Shown: positions 15,386 to 24,752, counted from the stretch's first letter. The stretch is DNA of 48,427 bases from Kribbella caucasensis (GCF_004361855.1 NZ_SNWQ01000037.1:1-48427), one strand, 5' to 3'. Notes: generated by a model from the letters alone, not told the origin. A program made the numbers and translations.

Positions 15386-16630
15386 CTAGATTTCCTGTAC
15401 GACGGACGTCCGGGCCGGCCGCAGTCGCAGATAGAGCAGCGGGATCGGGGTCAGGATCAGCCCGGACACCACCAACGCAGTACGGAGTGTGGTCCGCCCG
15501 GCCAGGGCGCCGAGCGGTGGTCCGCCGACGGACTGGCCGATCGCGTTCGCCTGGGACACCATCGAGATCACGGTCGCGCGGGAGCCGGACTCCAGATTGC
15601 GGTTCAGCCAGGCCGACTCGATCGGGTAGGAGAGCGACCCCGCGACCCGGTTGACCCACATCGCCACCAGCGCGAGGCACAGGTTGCCGAACAGCGCGAA
15701 CGCGATCACGCCGGTCAGCTGGAACAGGCTGAGCAGAGCGAGCAGCCCGTTCGGATGCAGTGCATTGACGCGTTCGGGGGACACCTTGTTCGCCACCAGC
15801 GACGCGGCCAGCGAGAGGAGTGTGCCGACCAGCGCGAGCACGGTGAACCAGAACGCCGGGTCCGAGGTCCCGAACAACTCCGGGAAGTCGAACTCCAGGA
15901 TCTTCACCGTCCAGAGCCGGTCGAACGCTTCGCTCGACAGCCCGGAGATCAGGCTGATCAACACCAGCGTCCGGACCACGGGCCGGGTCCGGGCGATCTG
16001 CAGGCCGGCCTTGAAGGTCTGCCCCATCCGCCGGAAGGTCTGGCGCTCAGTTCTGCGCTCGAAGTGTCGCTCGGGCATGACCACGAACAGCGCGATCGCC
16101 AGCAGCATCATCCCGGCGCCCGCCAACGTCATCGGCAGCGGCAGGCTGATCAGTCCGAACGCGCCCGCGGTGACCGTGCCGGCGATCGTGGCGGTCAGGC
16201 CGATCTGCTGCTCGCGGACGAACACCGGACCGATCCGGTCGGCGCCGATCTCGTCGGTGATCCAGGCATGGTCGGCGCCCGAGACGAAGGTGTAGCCGAT
16301 GCCCCAGAGGACCTGCGCGGCCAGGATCGCGAGGAAGGCCGGCACCAACCCCTGGAGAAGGATTCCGGCGCCGATCAGGGCGCAGCCGATGATGATCGAC
16401 AGCCGGCGGCTGTACAGATCGGCGACGATCCCGGTCGGGACCTCGAAGAGGAAGCAGGCCAGCTCGAGCGTCGTACCGACCAGGACGAGCTGGAGCGGAT
16501 CGAGGCCCACGTCGGCCACGTAGTAGACCATGCTGAGCGTGAAGGCCAGCGCGAAGAGGAAGGACCAGGCGCCCTTGAAGACGAAGTACGTCCGGACCGG
16601 ATCGGCGGCCCGATAGGCAGGTAAGAACAT
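15386..16630 (-). CDS. MFS transporter (drug-efflux-like)
   Basis: Membrane transporter of 414 aa with about 11-12 hydrophobic helices. The loop 2-3 signature appears as FLFEVPTGIVADLYSRRLSIIIG (about residues 60-82), the form common in actinobacterial efflux MFS proteins. A central cytoplasmic loop (MPERHFERRTERQTFRRMGQ) separates the two halves. The start ATG 16630 has GGGAG about 9 bases upstream. It is preceded by a long structured leader with alternative hairpins, often a sign of attenuation control of efflux genes. Substrate unknown. Confidence 0.88.
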   Translation of the reverse strand: MFLPAYRAADPVRTYFVFKGAWSFLFALAFTLSMVYYVADVGLDPLQLVLVGTTLELACFLFEVPTGIVADLYSRRLSIIIGCALIGAGILLQGLVPAFLAILAAQVLWGIGYTFVSGADHAWITDEIGADRIGPVFVREQQIGLTATIAGTVTAGAFGLISLPLPMTLAGAGMMLLAIALFVVMPERHFERRTERQTFRRMGQTFKAGLQIARTRPVVRTLVLISLISGLSSEAFDRLWTVKILEFDFPELFGTSDPAFWFTVLALVGTLLSLAASLVANKVSPERVNALHPNGLLALLSLFQLTGVIAFALFGNLCLALVAMWVNRVAGSLSYPIESAWLNRNLESGSRATVISMVSQANAIGQSVGGPPLGALAGRTTLRTALVVSGLILTPIPLLYLRLRPARTSVVQEI

Positions 16631-16849
16631 CGAGGGTTGCTCCCGAAAGCATCACGTCGTGGGCAGGTAGAAGCGCCACCGTCAGCGACGGCTCGACGCT
16701 TGAACGTGACGCACGACGGCATCGCCCCGCGGTCGGGGGAATGCGGTGGTGCGCTTTCAGGAGTGACGTTGCATGGTCGTCAGGGTAGGGGAGACGCCTG
16801 GGTTTCCGCGCCCGAATTTCCCGGTTGACGGGGGCTTTGAGGGGTACCA

Positions 16850-16927
16850 TCGGAAATAGCCTGGCCCGGCCGTTCCCCCGTGATGGTCGGGTCAGGTCTT
16901 TCGCGCCCGAAGGTTATTTCCGGGCGC
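16850..16927 (-). promoter_or_regulatory. candidate attenuator with mutually exclusive hairpins
   Basis: Plus-strand segments CGGAAATAGCC (16850-16860) and GGTTATTTCCG (16911-16921) pair with one mismatch. CCTGGCCCG (16860-16868) pairs with CGGGTCAGG (16888-16896). A competing perfect 7-bp stem, GCGCCCG/CGGGCGC (16903-16927), uses the same segment. The minus strand is the MFS leader. Confidence 0.4.
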
Positions 16928-17005
16928 TGCCTGTCCCACCCTTGGAATGTGCATTTCACCGACGTCGACAGCCAGCTCGCTAGGACCGGGGCGGCTCGGC
17001 CCTGA

Positions 17006-17017
17006 GATGATCAGTGG
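17006..17017 (+). promoter_or_regulatory. -10-like box of leaderless promoter for GNAT
   Basis: GATGAT at 17006-17011, six bases, then GTG 17018. There is no Shine-Dalgarno sequence. Confidence 0.4.
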
Positions 17018-17584
17018 GTGCCGAAACTTGTCGAGCCCGCGTTGCCGGCGGGCGTAGTACGGGATCTGAAGCAGCCGCGGCTGGACGGGATGCGGCCCTG
17101 GGAAGAGCCGGATGCGGCGGCGGCCCAGGAGGCTTTCAGTGACGCCGAGATCCAGCGATGGCATGTACTACGCCTCGACGACGAGGACGAGGCTCGCGAC
17201 TGGATCGCACAGTGGGCCCGTCGATGGGCCGACGAGGAGGCGGCCAGCTGGGCGATCGTCGACGAGTCGGACCAGGTGCTGGGCCAGATCGGGTTGCGTG
17301 GTATCGACCTGGTCGAGGCGGCGGCCGGGCTGTCGTACTGGGTGCTGCCGGCGGCGCGGGGCAGGGGAGTGGCGGTGCGGGCGGTCGACGTACTCACGCG
17401 CTGGTGTTTCGACGAGCTCGGCCTGGTTCGCCTGCGGCTCGGGCACTCGACTAGGAATCAGCAGTCCTGCCGGGTCGCCACCAAGGCCGGTTTCCCGCTC
17501 GAAGGTACCCAGCTCGCGTCGATGCGGCACGCCGACGGCTGGCACGACGCACATCTGCACGCACGCACCCAGCTCGCCAGTTGA
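17018..17584 (+). CDS. GNAT N-acetyltransferase (RimJ/RimL type)
   Basis: Acetyltransferase of 188 aa with the RimJ/RimL layout: DWIAQWARRWADEEAASWAIVDESDQVLGQIGLRGID, then LSYWVLPAARGRGVAVRAVDVLTRWCFDELGLVRLRLGHSTRNQQSCRVATKAGF. The acetyl-CoA loop ARGRGVA is at about residues 112-118, and the N(Q)QSCRVATKAGF motif binds the cofactor end. GTG 17018 is the only start that preserves the fold and has a -10-like box at leaderless spacing. The acceptor (protein N-terminus or small molecule) is unknown. Confidence 0.88.
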   Translation: MPKLVEPALPAGVVRDLKQPRLDGMRPWEEPDAAAAQEAFSDAEIQRWHVLRLDDEDEARDWIAQWARRWADEEAASWAIVDESDQVLGQIGLRGIDLVEAAAGLSYWVLPAARGRGVAVRAVDVLTRWCFDELGLVRLRLGHSTRNQQSCRVATKAGFPLEGTQLASMRHADGWHDAHLHARTQLAS

Positions 17585-17997
17585 GGGGCGGAACGACGGG
17601 CAGGTCTTGACATGTCCGCCGTCGCGCAGTTGACTTCGACATAGTTAACGCGAGAAACAAACCCGAGAACCAAGACGCAGCCCCGGTTCGGAGTCGTCGG
17701 CTCAGAACGTCTCCGCCCGGTGTCGAGCGACGTCCGGATCTCCTGGCGCGGCCAGGGGATCTGCTGGCGTTTCCCGATCGAAGGTTGCGGTTGGCAACTG
17801 GGTGAAACCCTTGCGGACAAGGGGTTTCGCGGTCCGGTCAACATCGGATATCGACTGGGGTGAGGCCTCTTCCGATCTCGCTGGTTCTGTGCCATCCTCC
17901 GGTGAAGAAGATCCGAGATCCTATCGGATATTTGTTTTCACGTGAGGACAGCGGGCAGGCCGTCACGGCCCGGGCAGGACCAGGAAGGGACGCAGGT
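17585..17997. other. long 5' region of carbohydrate locus B
   Basis: 413 bp with no credible gene. It contains two ATCGGATAT repeats (17843-17851 and 17923-17931) and an imperfect palindrome at 17911-17929, probably the promoter/operator region of the locus B operon. An AT-richer stretch near 17640-17660 (CATAGTTAACG) has no assignable role. Confidence 0.5.
17843..17931 (+). promoter_or_regulatory. candidate operator pair ATCGGATAT
   Basis: The 9-mer ATCGGATAT occurs at 17843-17851 and 17923-17931, exactly 80 bp apart. The second copy is part of ATCCGA-N7-TCGGAT (17911-17929), an inverted repeat. No regulator gene is adjacent, so the binding protein is unknown. Confidence 0.4.
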
Positions 17998-19014
17998 GTG
18001 AGTGGAACGATCGAGGTGAAACCGGCGCCACCGGCACCGGCCGCGGCCCGGGTGGTGCGGTCCGCCCGGCGACCAGGTCGGGGCCGCCGACCGGTCCGCC
18101 GCCGGCGTACCGAGGCCTGGCGCAGCCTCCGGCGGCACTGGCAGCTCTACCTGCTGGTCCTGATCCCGCTGGCCTACTTCGTCATCTTCAAGTACATCCC
18201 GATCTCGAACGCGGTGATCGCGTTCAAGAACTACAGCCCGATCAAGGGCCCGTGGGGCAGCGACTGGGTCGGCTTCAAGAACTTCGAGCTGTTCTTCGCC
18301 AACCCGGTGTTCTGGACCCTGCTGAAGAACACCTTCATCCTCGCCGCGTACACGGTGCTGGCCAGCTTCCCGATCCCGATCATCCTGGCGATCGCGCTGA
18401 ACGAGATCCGCAACGGTCTCTTCAAGCGGACCGTCCAGCTGGTCACCTACGCGCCGTACTTCATCTCCACCGTGGTGGTCGTCTCGATGACGATCCTGGT
18501 GCTGTCACCGCGGATCGGCTTCGTGGACGACGCGATCGGCCTGTTCGGCATCCCGGCGGTGGACTTCCTGGGGGATCCGAACTACTTCCGCCATATCTAT
18601 GTCTGGTCCGACGTCTGGCAGACCACCGGGTACTCGGCGGTCATCTACATGGCCGCTCTGGCCGGCATCGACCCGGCGCTGCACGAGTCGGCGAAGATCG
18701 ACGGCGCCAGCCGGATCCGGCGCATCCTGCACGTCGACCTCCCCGGCATCATGCCGACCGCGGTCATCATCCTGGTATTGGGCGTCGGCAACATCATGGC
18801 GATCGGGTTCGAGAAGGTCTTCCTGCTGCAGAATCCGCTGAACCTGGCCCAGTCCGAGATCATCGCCACCTACGTCTACAAGACCGGTCTGCTCAACGCC
18901 GACTTCAGCATGGCCACCGCGGTCGGGCTGTTCAACTCGGTGATCAACCTCTTCCTGTTGCTCGCCGTCAACTTCGCCGCCAAGCGGATCACCGGGAACG
19001 GACTCTGGTCATGA
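17998..19014 (+). CDS. carbohydrate ABC transporter permease, LplB type (locus B)
   Basis: Membrane permease of 338 aa. A basic, proline-rich N-terminus (about 45 residues) is followed by six predicted helices, starting with LYLLVLIPLAYFVIFKYIPISN. The EAA loop HESAKIDGASRIRRILHVDLPGI is at about residues 225-247. GTG 17998 is chosen for GGAAGGGA at 7-base spacing; the frame is open further upstream without signals. First gene of a four-gene operon (two permeases, lipoprotein, GH95). No ATPase gene accompanies it. Confidence 0.92.
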   Translation: MSGTIEVKPAPPAPAAARVVRSARRPGRGRRPVRRRRTEAWRSLRRHWQLYLLVLIPLAYFVIFKYIPISNAVIAFKNYSPIKGPWGSDWVGFKNFELFFANPVFWTLLKNTFILAAYTVLASFPIPIILAIALNEIRNGLFKRTVQLVTYAPYFISTVVVVSMTILVLSPRIGFVDDAIGLFGIPAVDFLGDPNYFRHIYVWSDVWQTTGYSAVIYMAALAGIDPALHESAKIDGASRIRRILHVDLPGIMPTAVIILVLGVGNIMAIGFEKVFLLQNPLNLAQSEIIATYVYKTGLLNADFSMATAVGLFNSVINLFLLLAVNFAAKRITGNGLWS

Positions 19015-19904
19015 CGACAACGACGATCGCCGAGACCCGCGGCGACAGGATCTTCCTGATCGGCGTCAAGACGATGCTGTGGATCACTCTGATCCTGGTG
19101 CTGATCCCGCTGATCTATGTGGTCGCCAACTCGTTCAGCAGCGCGAGTGCGGTCAGTGCGGGCCGGGTGTTCCTCTGGCCGGTGGAGCCCAGCTTGCGCG
19201 CCTACCAGGAGGCACTCAGCGATCCGCAGATTCTCAAGGGCTACTACAACTCGCTGATCTACGCCGTCGGCGGCACGCTGATCAGCGTCACGCTGACCAT
19301 CGCGATCGCGTACCCGCTGTCGCGCCGGAGGTTCTTCGGGCGCAACGTGATCATGAGCCTGCTGCTGTTCACCATGCTGTTCTCCGGCGGCCTGATCCCG
19401 ACGTACCTGGTGGTCCAGGACCTCGGCATGCTGAACACCCGGTGGGCGATGGTGATCCCGAGCGCGATCGGCGTCTGGCAGGTGATCATCGCCCGCACCT
19501 TCTTCCGCAGCACGATCCCGGACGATCTGTACGAGGCCGCGGTACTGGACGGGGCGAGTGATCTTCGCTTCCTCTGGTCGGTCGTGCTGCCGCTGTCGAA
19601 GCCGGTGATCGCGGTGATAGCGCTGATGTACGCGATCTTCCAGTGGAACACGTATTTCGACGCCCTGATCTACCTCAAGGACCCGGGCCTCTATCCGCTG
19701 CAGATCGTGCTGCGCAACATCCTCATCCTCAACTCCACCACGGGTTCCGCCTCGGACGTCGCGCAGCAGCTCGAACGGCAGCAGCTCGCGAACGTGCTCA
19801 AGTACGCGCTGATCGTCATTTCGAGCCTGCCCGTACTGCTCATCTACCCGCTCATCGCCCGCCACTTCACCAAGGGCGTGATGGTCGGCGCCGTCAAGGG
19901 CTAG
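19011..19904 (+). CDS. carbohydrate ABC transporter permease, LplC type (locus B)
   Basis: Membrane permease of 297 aa overlapping the previous gene by 4 bases (ATGA). It has six predicted helices, an EAA loop YEAAVLDGASDLRFLWSVVLPLSKP (about residues 180-204) and the LplC-branch terminus YPLIARHFTKGVMVGAVKG. A loop with DVAQQLERQQL before the last helix is characteristic of this branch. It partners the LplB-type permease to form the channel for the substrate bound by the next gene product. Confidence 0.92.
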   Translation: MTTTTIAETRGDRIFLIGVKTMLWITLILVLIPLIYVVANSFSSASAVSAGRVFLWPVEPSLRAYQEALSDPQILKGYYNSLIYAVGGTLISVTLTIAIAYPLSRRRFFGRNVIMSLLLFTMLFSGGLIPTYLVVQDLGMLNTRWAMVIPSAIGVWQVIIARTFFRSTIPDDLYEAAVLDGASDLRFLWSVVLPLSKPVIAVIALMYAIFQWNTYFDALIYLKDPGLYPLQIVLRNILILNSTTGSASDVAQQLERQQLANVLKYALIVISSLPVLLIYPLIARHFTKGVMVGAVKG

Positions 19905-19933
19905 TAGTTCCGTTCCAGAAGGGATACCACGAA

Positions 19934-21601
19934 ATGCGCTCAACCATGAGCAGGATGGCCGCACTGGCAGCAGCCATCGGGTTGGCTGTCGCGGCCTGCA
20001 GTTCGGACAAGTCCGACGAGGCTGCGAAGAACGAGGTGAGTGCTGACGGCAAGGTGGTCATCGACACCTTCTCGCCGGTCGGCCCGGACGACAACCTGGA
20101 CACCAACCAGGTCACCAAGATCATGAGTGACAAGTTCAACATCCAGTTCCGGTGGCAGACCACCACCCTGGACGCCGGGCCGGCCAAGGAGAAGCGACAG
20201 ATCGCGCTGGCCAGTGGTGACTACCCGGACCTGTTCCTGCTGATCCCCTGGGTCGACGGGATCACCCAGGCGGACGTCCTGAAGCTGGGCAGCCAGGGCG
20301 TCGCCGTACCGCTGGAGAACCTGATCAAGGACAACGCGCCGAACATCCAGAAGGCGCTGGACTCCAACAAGACCCTGAAGGAGATGTCCACCGCCCCCGA
20401 CGGCCACATCTACGCGCTGCCGCAGTGGTCAGAGTGCTTCCACTGCACCTATCCGGACAAGCTGTGGATCAACTCCGCCTGGCTGAAGAAGCTGGGTCTG
20501 CAGATGCCGAAGACCACGGAGGATCTACGGACCGTACTGCGGGCCTTCAAGACACAGGACCCGAACGGCAACGGCAAGGCCGACGAGATCCCGATGACCA
20601 CCGACGTCCAGGACAGCAGCCTGCTGGGCTACCTGATGAACGCGTTCGCCTACAACCCGGTCGGGGCCAACAACGGTGTCCGCTCGCTGCTCAGCCTGCA
20701 GGGGGACAAGGTCGTCACCCCGGTCAATACGCCCGAGTGGAAAGAGGGTCTCAAGTACATCAACTCGCTCTACCAGGAGGGCCTGATCGACAAGGCCGCC
20801 TTCACCCAGAACGCGGAGGCGCTGAAGGCCCAGGGCAACGACCCGAAGGCGGTCACGGTCGGCTCCGTGCCGGTGCTGTGGCCGGGCATCTTCGTGCAGC
20901 TGGGCTCCAAGGACGGACGGGACAAGCAGTACAACGCCGTACCGCCGCTGACCGGACCGGCAGGCAAGAGCTACACCGGTTACAACTACCCGAGTTCGAC
21001 CGGCTACACCTTCATGCTGACGAACAAGGCGAGCAAGGAGGCGCAGGTCGCCGCGGTCAAGATGCTCGACTACATCTACAGCGACGAGGGCCGCAAGATC
21101 GGCGTGATGGGCCCGGAGGGTGTCGGCTGGAGCAAGCCCCGCGCGGCTGACGTCGCCCTCGGCGAGAGCACGAAGGTGGACTACTACCGGTTCACCGACG
21201 ACCAGAAGCCGAAGAACATCGCCTGGGATTCGATGGCGCAGTACTACCTCACCCTGGACTACCGCAACGCACAGGCGGTGCCGACCGACATCTACACGGA
21301 GTCAGGCCTCGAGCGCCGGCTTTACCAGGCGACCAAGCTGTACGAGGGGCATGAGGACAAGGCGCAATGGTTCCCGCTGACGTCAGTCTGGCCGGACCCC
21401 GCGCTGGGCAACGAGATCGCGACCCTGCAGACGAACCTGAACAGCTACGTCACGCAGAACCAGCTCGCCTTCATCACCGGGTCGAAGAACGTCGATGCCG
21501 ACTGGGACACTTACGTGAAGGGGCTCGACAGCACCGGGATGACGCGGTACCTGCAGATTCAGCAAGAGGCCTACGACAAGTACAAGGCAGGCTCCAAGTA
21601 G
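19934..21601 (+). CDS. sugar ABC transporter solute-binding lipoprotein (locus B)
   Basis: Extracellular lipoprotein of 555 aa. The Sec signal peptide (residues 1-21) ends in lipobox VAAC with Cys22 as anchor. The mature part is a large oligosaccharide-binding fold of the LplA type (DGHIYALPQWSECFHCTYPDKLWINSAWLKKLGLQMPKT). ATG 19934 is chosen with GAAGGGA upstream; an upstream frame lacks a signal peptide at its N-terminus. Its stop codon is directly followed by the ATG of the GH95 gene (no gap), showing tight coupling of uptake and hydrolysis. Confidence 0.92.
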   Translation: MRSTMSRMAALAAAIGLAVAACSSDKSDEAAKNEVSADGKVVIDTFSPVGPDDNLDTNQVTKIMSDKFNIQFRWQTTTLDAGPAKEKRQIALASGDYPDLFLLIPWVDGITQADVLKLGSQGVAVPLENLIKDNAPNIQKALDSNKTLKEMSTAPDGHIYALPQWSECFHCTYPDKLWINSAWLKKLGLQMPKTTEDLRTVLRAFKTQDPNGNGKADEIPMTTDVQDSSLLGYLMNAFAYNPVGANNGVRSLLSLQGDKVVTPVNTPEWKEGLKYINSLYQEGLIDKAAFTQNAEALKAQGNDPKAVTVGSVPVLWPGIFVQLGSKDGRDKQYNAVPPLTGPAGKSYTGYNYPSSTGYTFMLTNKASKEAQVAAVKMLDYIYSDEGRKIGVMGPEGVGWSKPRAADVALGESTKVDYYRFTDDQKPKNIAWDSMAQYYLTLDYRNAQAVPTDIYTESGLERRLYQATKLYEGHEDKAQWFPLTSVWPDPALGNEIATLQTNLNSYVTQNQLAFITGSKNVDADWDTYVKGLDSTGMTRYLQIQQEAYDKYKAGSK

Positions 21602-23902
21602 ATGTCGCACGAACTCTGGTTCCGCTCGCCCGCGCCCGACTGGTTCGAAGCGCTGCCGATCGGCAACGGTCACCTGGGTGGGAAGGTCTTCGGCCGCGTC
21701 GGGGACGAGCGGATCGCGCTCAACCTCGACGACGTGTGGTCCGGTGACGGCCCGCGCACCCTCCAGGTGACCGACGGGCCGGCGGTACTGGCCGACGTCC
21801 GGCGGTTGCTGCTGGAGGAAGGTGATCAGCTCGCCGCTACCGAGCGGACCAGGGCGCTGCAAGGGCCACTGGTGGAGTCGTACCAACCACTTGGCGACCT
21901 GCTGATCACCTCGGCCGGCGACGACGTCACGCAGTACGACGTCACGCAGTACAGGCGCAGTCTTGATCTGCGGACCGGCGTCGTCGCGGTCGAGTACACG
22001 CGGGGGGAGGTGCGGTTTCGGCGGGAGACGTTCGTGTCGGCGCCCGATCAGGTGCTGGTCTGGACGATCACGGCCGATTCGCCGGGCGCGGTGGATCTGA
22101 CGGTCGGGCTCACCAGCCAGCATCCGGCGCAGACGTCGGTCGTCGACAGCAACACGATCGGGCTCGTCGGCCGGGCGCCCGCGGACCTCACGATCGAGTA
22201 CCGGACCAGCCCGGACCCGATCCGGTACGACGATCAGCGGGGCACGGGATTCGGCGTCGTGGTGCGGGCGTTTCCTGTCGGCGGGACGATCGCCACCGGC
22301 GTACACGGCATGTCCGTGACGGGCGCGGATGCGGTCACGTTGGTGTTGTCGGCGGCAAGCACATTCCAGGGCTGGTCGGTTCGGCCGGGTCAGGAGTTGC
22401 CGCTCCGTGAGGCGGTCCGCATTCTCGATGCCGTTGCCGTCGACAAGCTTCGGCAGCGGCATGTGGAGGATCACATCTCGCTCTATGACCGTGCAGAATT
22501 GACTCTGGGAACGGTGGTCGACCTGCCGACCGACGAGCGGGTTCGCGCGGTCGGTGCTGGGGGCAACGATCCTGATCTGGCCGGTCTGGTCTTCGGGTTC
22601 GGCCGGTACCTGCTGATGGCGTCGTCCCGGCCGGGCACCCAGGCGGCGAACCTGCAGGGCATCTGGAACGAGGACCGCCGCCCGATGTGGGCGAGCGACT
22701 GGACGAACAACATCAACACCCAGATGAACTACTGGCTCACCGATGTCACCGGACTGCGTGAGTGCTTCGACCCGTTCGTCGACCTGCTCGAAGGTCTCGC
22801 CGAGTCGGGCCGGGAAACCGCGCGGATCCTGTACGACGCGCCGGGGTGGGTGTCACACCACAACGCCGACATCTGGCGGGCCACGTGGCCGGTCGGCGAT
22901 GGTGGCGACGATCCGGTCTGGGCGATGGCGGCCACGTGTGGGGTGTGGTTGTCCGCGCATCTGATGGAGCACTACCGGTTCCACCCGGACCTGGAGTACC
23001 TGCGGGACAAGGCGTATCCGGTGCTGGCGGGCGCGGCGGAGTTCGTGTTGTCGATGCTGGTGGCGGATCGCGAGGGTCGGCTGCAGTTCATCCCGTCGAC
23101 GGCGCCCGAACACCATTTCGTCCTTCCGTCCGGACAGAAGGCGTCCGTCGACCTGACCACGACGTACGACATCTGGCTGATCCGCGAGCTGTTCGGCAAC
23201 GTGGTCGAGGCGGAGACGGCGCTCGGGTTGACTTCGGAGCTGGCCGCGCGGTGCCAGGCGGCCGTCGTACGGTTGCCGGAGATCCCGATCACGCCGGACG
23301 GGCGGCTGATGGAGTGGCCGACCGACTGGCAGCCGTCCGAGTTCGACCATCGGCATCAGTCGCATCTCTACGGCCTCTATCCGGGTGCGGAGATCGACGC
23401 GATCCGTACGCCGGACTGGGCTTCCGCCGCGCGCGAGGCTCTCGCCGTGCGGACGTCCGGTCGGGAGCCCGGGGGCTGGACGAGCGCCTGGCTGATCGCG
23501 TTGTGGGGCCGGTTGTCCGAGCCGGAGAAGGCCGCTTCGGTACTGCGGGACTACGTGAGCCGGCTGGTGTCGGACAACTTGTTCCATCGCGACGGCGACA
23601 TCTTCCAGATCGACGCCAACTTCGGCATGACGGGCGCGATCGCGGAGCTGCTGATCCAGAGCCACACCGACGTGATCCGGCTGCTTCCCGCGCTGCCGGC
23701 CGAGTGGCCGGACGGCTCGTTCCGCGGTCTTCGGGCTCGTGGCGGCCTGTCGTTCGACGTGACCTGGGCAGACGGCCGGATCACCGCGGCGTCGGTGATC
23801 TCGGATGTCGACGGCCAATTCCAGATCGCAACCGGTGCCGCGAATGAGCCGGCAACAGTGACCCTCACCGCCGGGAAGCGTGCCAACCTGAGCCTGCCCT
23901 GA
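21602..23902 (+). CDS. glycoside hydrolase family 95 protein (alpha-L-fucosidase/alpha-L-galactosidase type)
   Basis: Inverting exo-glycosidase of 766 aa, the normal length for GH95. The N-terminal beta-domain has EALPIGNGHLGGKVFGRV at residues 16-33. The (alpha/alpha)6 barrel carries NINTQMNYW (Asn370 and Asn372, matching the asparagines that activate water in family members), a Glu503 in STAPEHHF as likely general acid, and FQIDANFG with Asp671. No signal peptide, so it is cytoplasmic and acts on imported oligosaccharides. Known GH95 enzymes remove terminal alpha-1,2-linked L-fucose or L-galactose, for example from xyloglucan; which one is used here is not decidable. Confidence 0.9.
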   Translation: MSHELWFRSPAPDWFEALPIGNGHLGGKVFGRVGDERIALNLDDVWSGDGPRTLQVTDGPAVLADVRRLLLEEGDQLAATERTRALQGPLVESYQPLGDLLITSAGDDVTQYDVTQYRRSLDLRTGVVAVEYTRGEVRFRRETFVSAPDQVLVWTITADSPGAVDLTVGLTSQHPAQTSVVDSNTIGLVGRAPADLTIEYRTSPDPIRYDDQRGTGFGVVVRAFPVGGTIATGVHGMSVTGADAVTLVLSAASTFQGWSVRPGQELPLREAVRILDAVAVDKLRQRHVEDHISLYDRAELTLGTVVDLPTDERVRAVGAGGNDPDLAGLVFGFGRYLLMASSRPGTQAANLQGIWNEDRRPMWASDWTNNINTQMNYWLTDVTGLRECFDPFVDLLEGLAESGRETARILYDAPGWVSHHNADIWRATWPVGDGGDDPVWAMAATCGVWLSAHLMEHYRFHPDLEYLRDKAYPVLAGAAEFVLSMLVADREGRLQFIPSTAPEHHFVLPSGQKASVDLTTTYDIWLIRELFGNVVEAETALGLTSELAARCQAAVVRLPEIPITPDGRLMEWPTDWQPSEFDHRHQSHLYGLYPGAEIDAIRTPDWASAAREALAVRTSGREPGGWTSAWLIALWGRLSEPEKAASVLRDYVSRLVSDNLFHRDGDIFQIDANFGMTGAIAELLIQSHTDVIRLLPALPAEWPDGSFRGLRARGGLSFDVTWADGRITAASVISDVDGQFQIATGAANEPATVTLTAGKRANLSLP

Positions 23903-23959
23903 CACCGGCCCGCCCGGCCGTGAGGTTGATCGGCCTGCCCATGACATCGTGTGATTGTC

Positions 23960-23972
23960 TACGATCGGCGGC
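23960..23972 (+). promoter_or_regulatory. -10 box of leaderless promoter for the luciferase-like gene
   Basis: TACGAT at 23960-23965, seven bases, then GTG 23973. This supports GTG 23973 over the TTG at 23955. Confidence 0.5.
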
Positions 23973-24752
23973 GTGGAGCTACAGGTTGTGTTGCCGGATG
24001 AGTCGGCCGAGATGCCGCCGGAGCGGTTGGTGGAACTGGCCGTCGCGGCCGAGGAGATCGGGTACGGGACGGCCTGGCTGCCCGACCATTTGTTGCCGCC
24101 AGCACCCTTCGGCGCGACGTACGGCGGGGTCTACGAGCCACTCGTCTCGCTGGCGTACATCGCGGCGCGGACGACCCGGATCCGGCTCGGGACATCGGTC
24201 CTCGTGCTGCCGCTCCGCAACCCGTACGCCGTCGCGAAACAGGCGGCGACCCTGCATCGGCTGTCGGGTGAACGTCTAACGCTGGGCGTCGGCGCCGGTT
24301 GGGACGCCGCCGAGTTCGCCGCGGTCGGCGTCGAGTTCGCTGACCGCGGCCGGCTGACCGACGAGGGCCTGACGATCCTGCGCGAACTCTTCGAAGGCAC
24401 CCACGAAGGTGGTGTCTTCGAGCCGAAGCTCAAAGCACCGCTGCCTCTCATGGTCGGCGGCACCACCCCTCGCGCCCTCCGTCGAGCCGCCTTACTGGCC
24501 GACGAATGGCAGGGCCTGAACCTCGACGGCCCCGGCTTCACCCAGTCAGTCGAGCGACTCCGCTCATACTCCGACCGCCCGGTCCGCGTGGGCACCCGCA
24601 TCCACTGGTCCGGCGACGACCCCGCCCTCGCCGCCGCCGTCACCCTGGCCCACAACCTCGCCACCGCCGGCGCCGAGACCCTCGCCATCTCCTTCGGCAA
24701 CCACCAGAACGCCGAAGCCAAACTAGAACGCTTCCACCACACCTTCACCTGA
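23973..24752 (+). CDS. LLM-class F420-dependent oxidoreductase
   Basis: Luciferase-like TIM-barrel oxidoreductase of 259 aa, expected to use coenzyme F420 in actinobacteria. Signatures: YGTAWLPDHLLPPAPFG near residue 30, TTRIRLGTSVLVLPLRNPYAVAKQAATLHRLSGERLTLGVGAGW (about 65-110), and PLMVGGTTPRALRRAALLADEWQG. GTG 23973 gives the family N-terminus (VELQVVLPDE); the longer TTG start at 23955 would overlap the -10 box. It is separate from the locus B operon (70-bp gap with its own promoter). Substrate unknown. Confidence 0.88.
   Translation: MELQVVLPDESAEMPPERLVELAVAAEEIGYGTAWLPDHLLPPAPFGATYGGVYEPLVSLAYIAARTTRIRLGTSVLVLPLRNPYAVAKQAATLHRLSGERLTLGVGAGWDAAEFAAVGVEFADRGRLTDEGLTILRELFEGTHEGGVFEPKLKAPLPLMVGGTTPRALRRAALLADEWQGLNLDGPGFTQSVERLRSYSDRPVRVGTRIHWSGDDPALAAAVTLAHNLATAGAETLAISFGNHQNAEAKLERFHHTFT

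Larger units (their letters stand above)
16631..17017. other. intergenic leader of the MFS gene, structured
   Basis: 387 bp between the divergent MFS and GNAT genes. No credible protein gene is seen, apart from a possible short upstream ORF starting at 16722 on the minus strand that overlaps the MFS start in another frame. It carries the nested inverted repeats at 16850-16927. Confidence 0.6.

Noticed and set aside
14838..15680. Upstream extension of the methyltransferase frame
   Set aside because: It would cross a strong terminator and overlap the DUF6458 gene and the end of the MFS gene; no conserved residues there.
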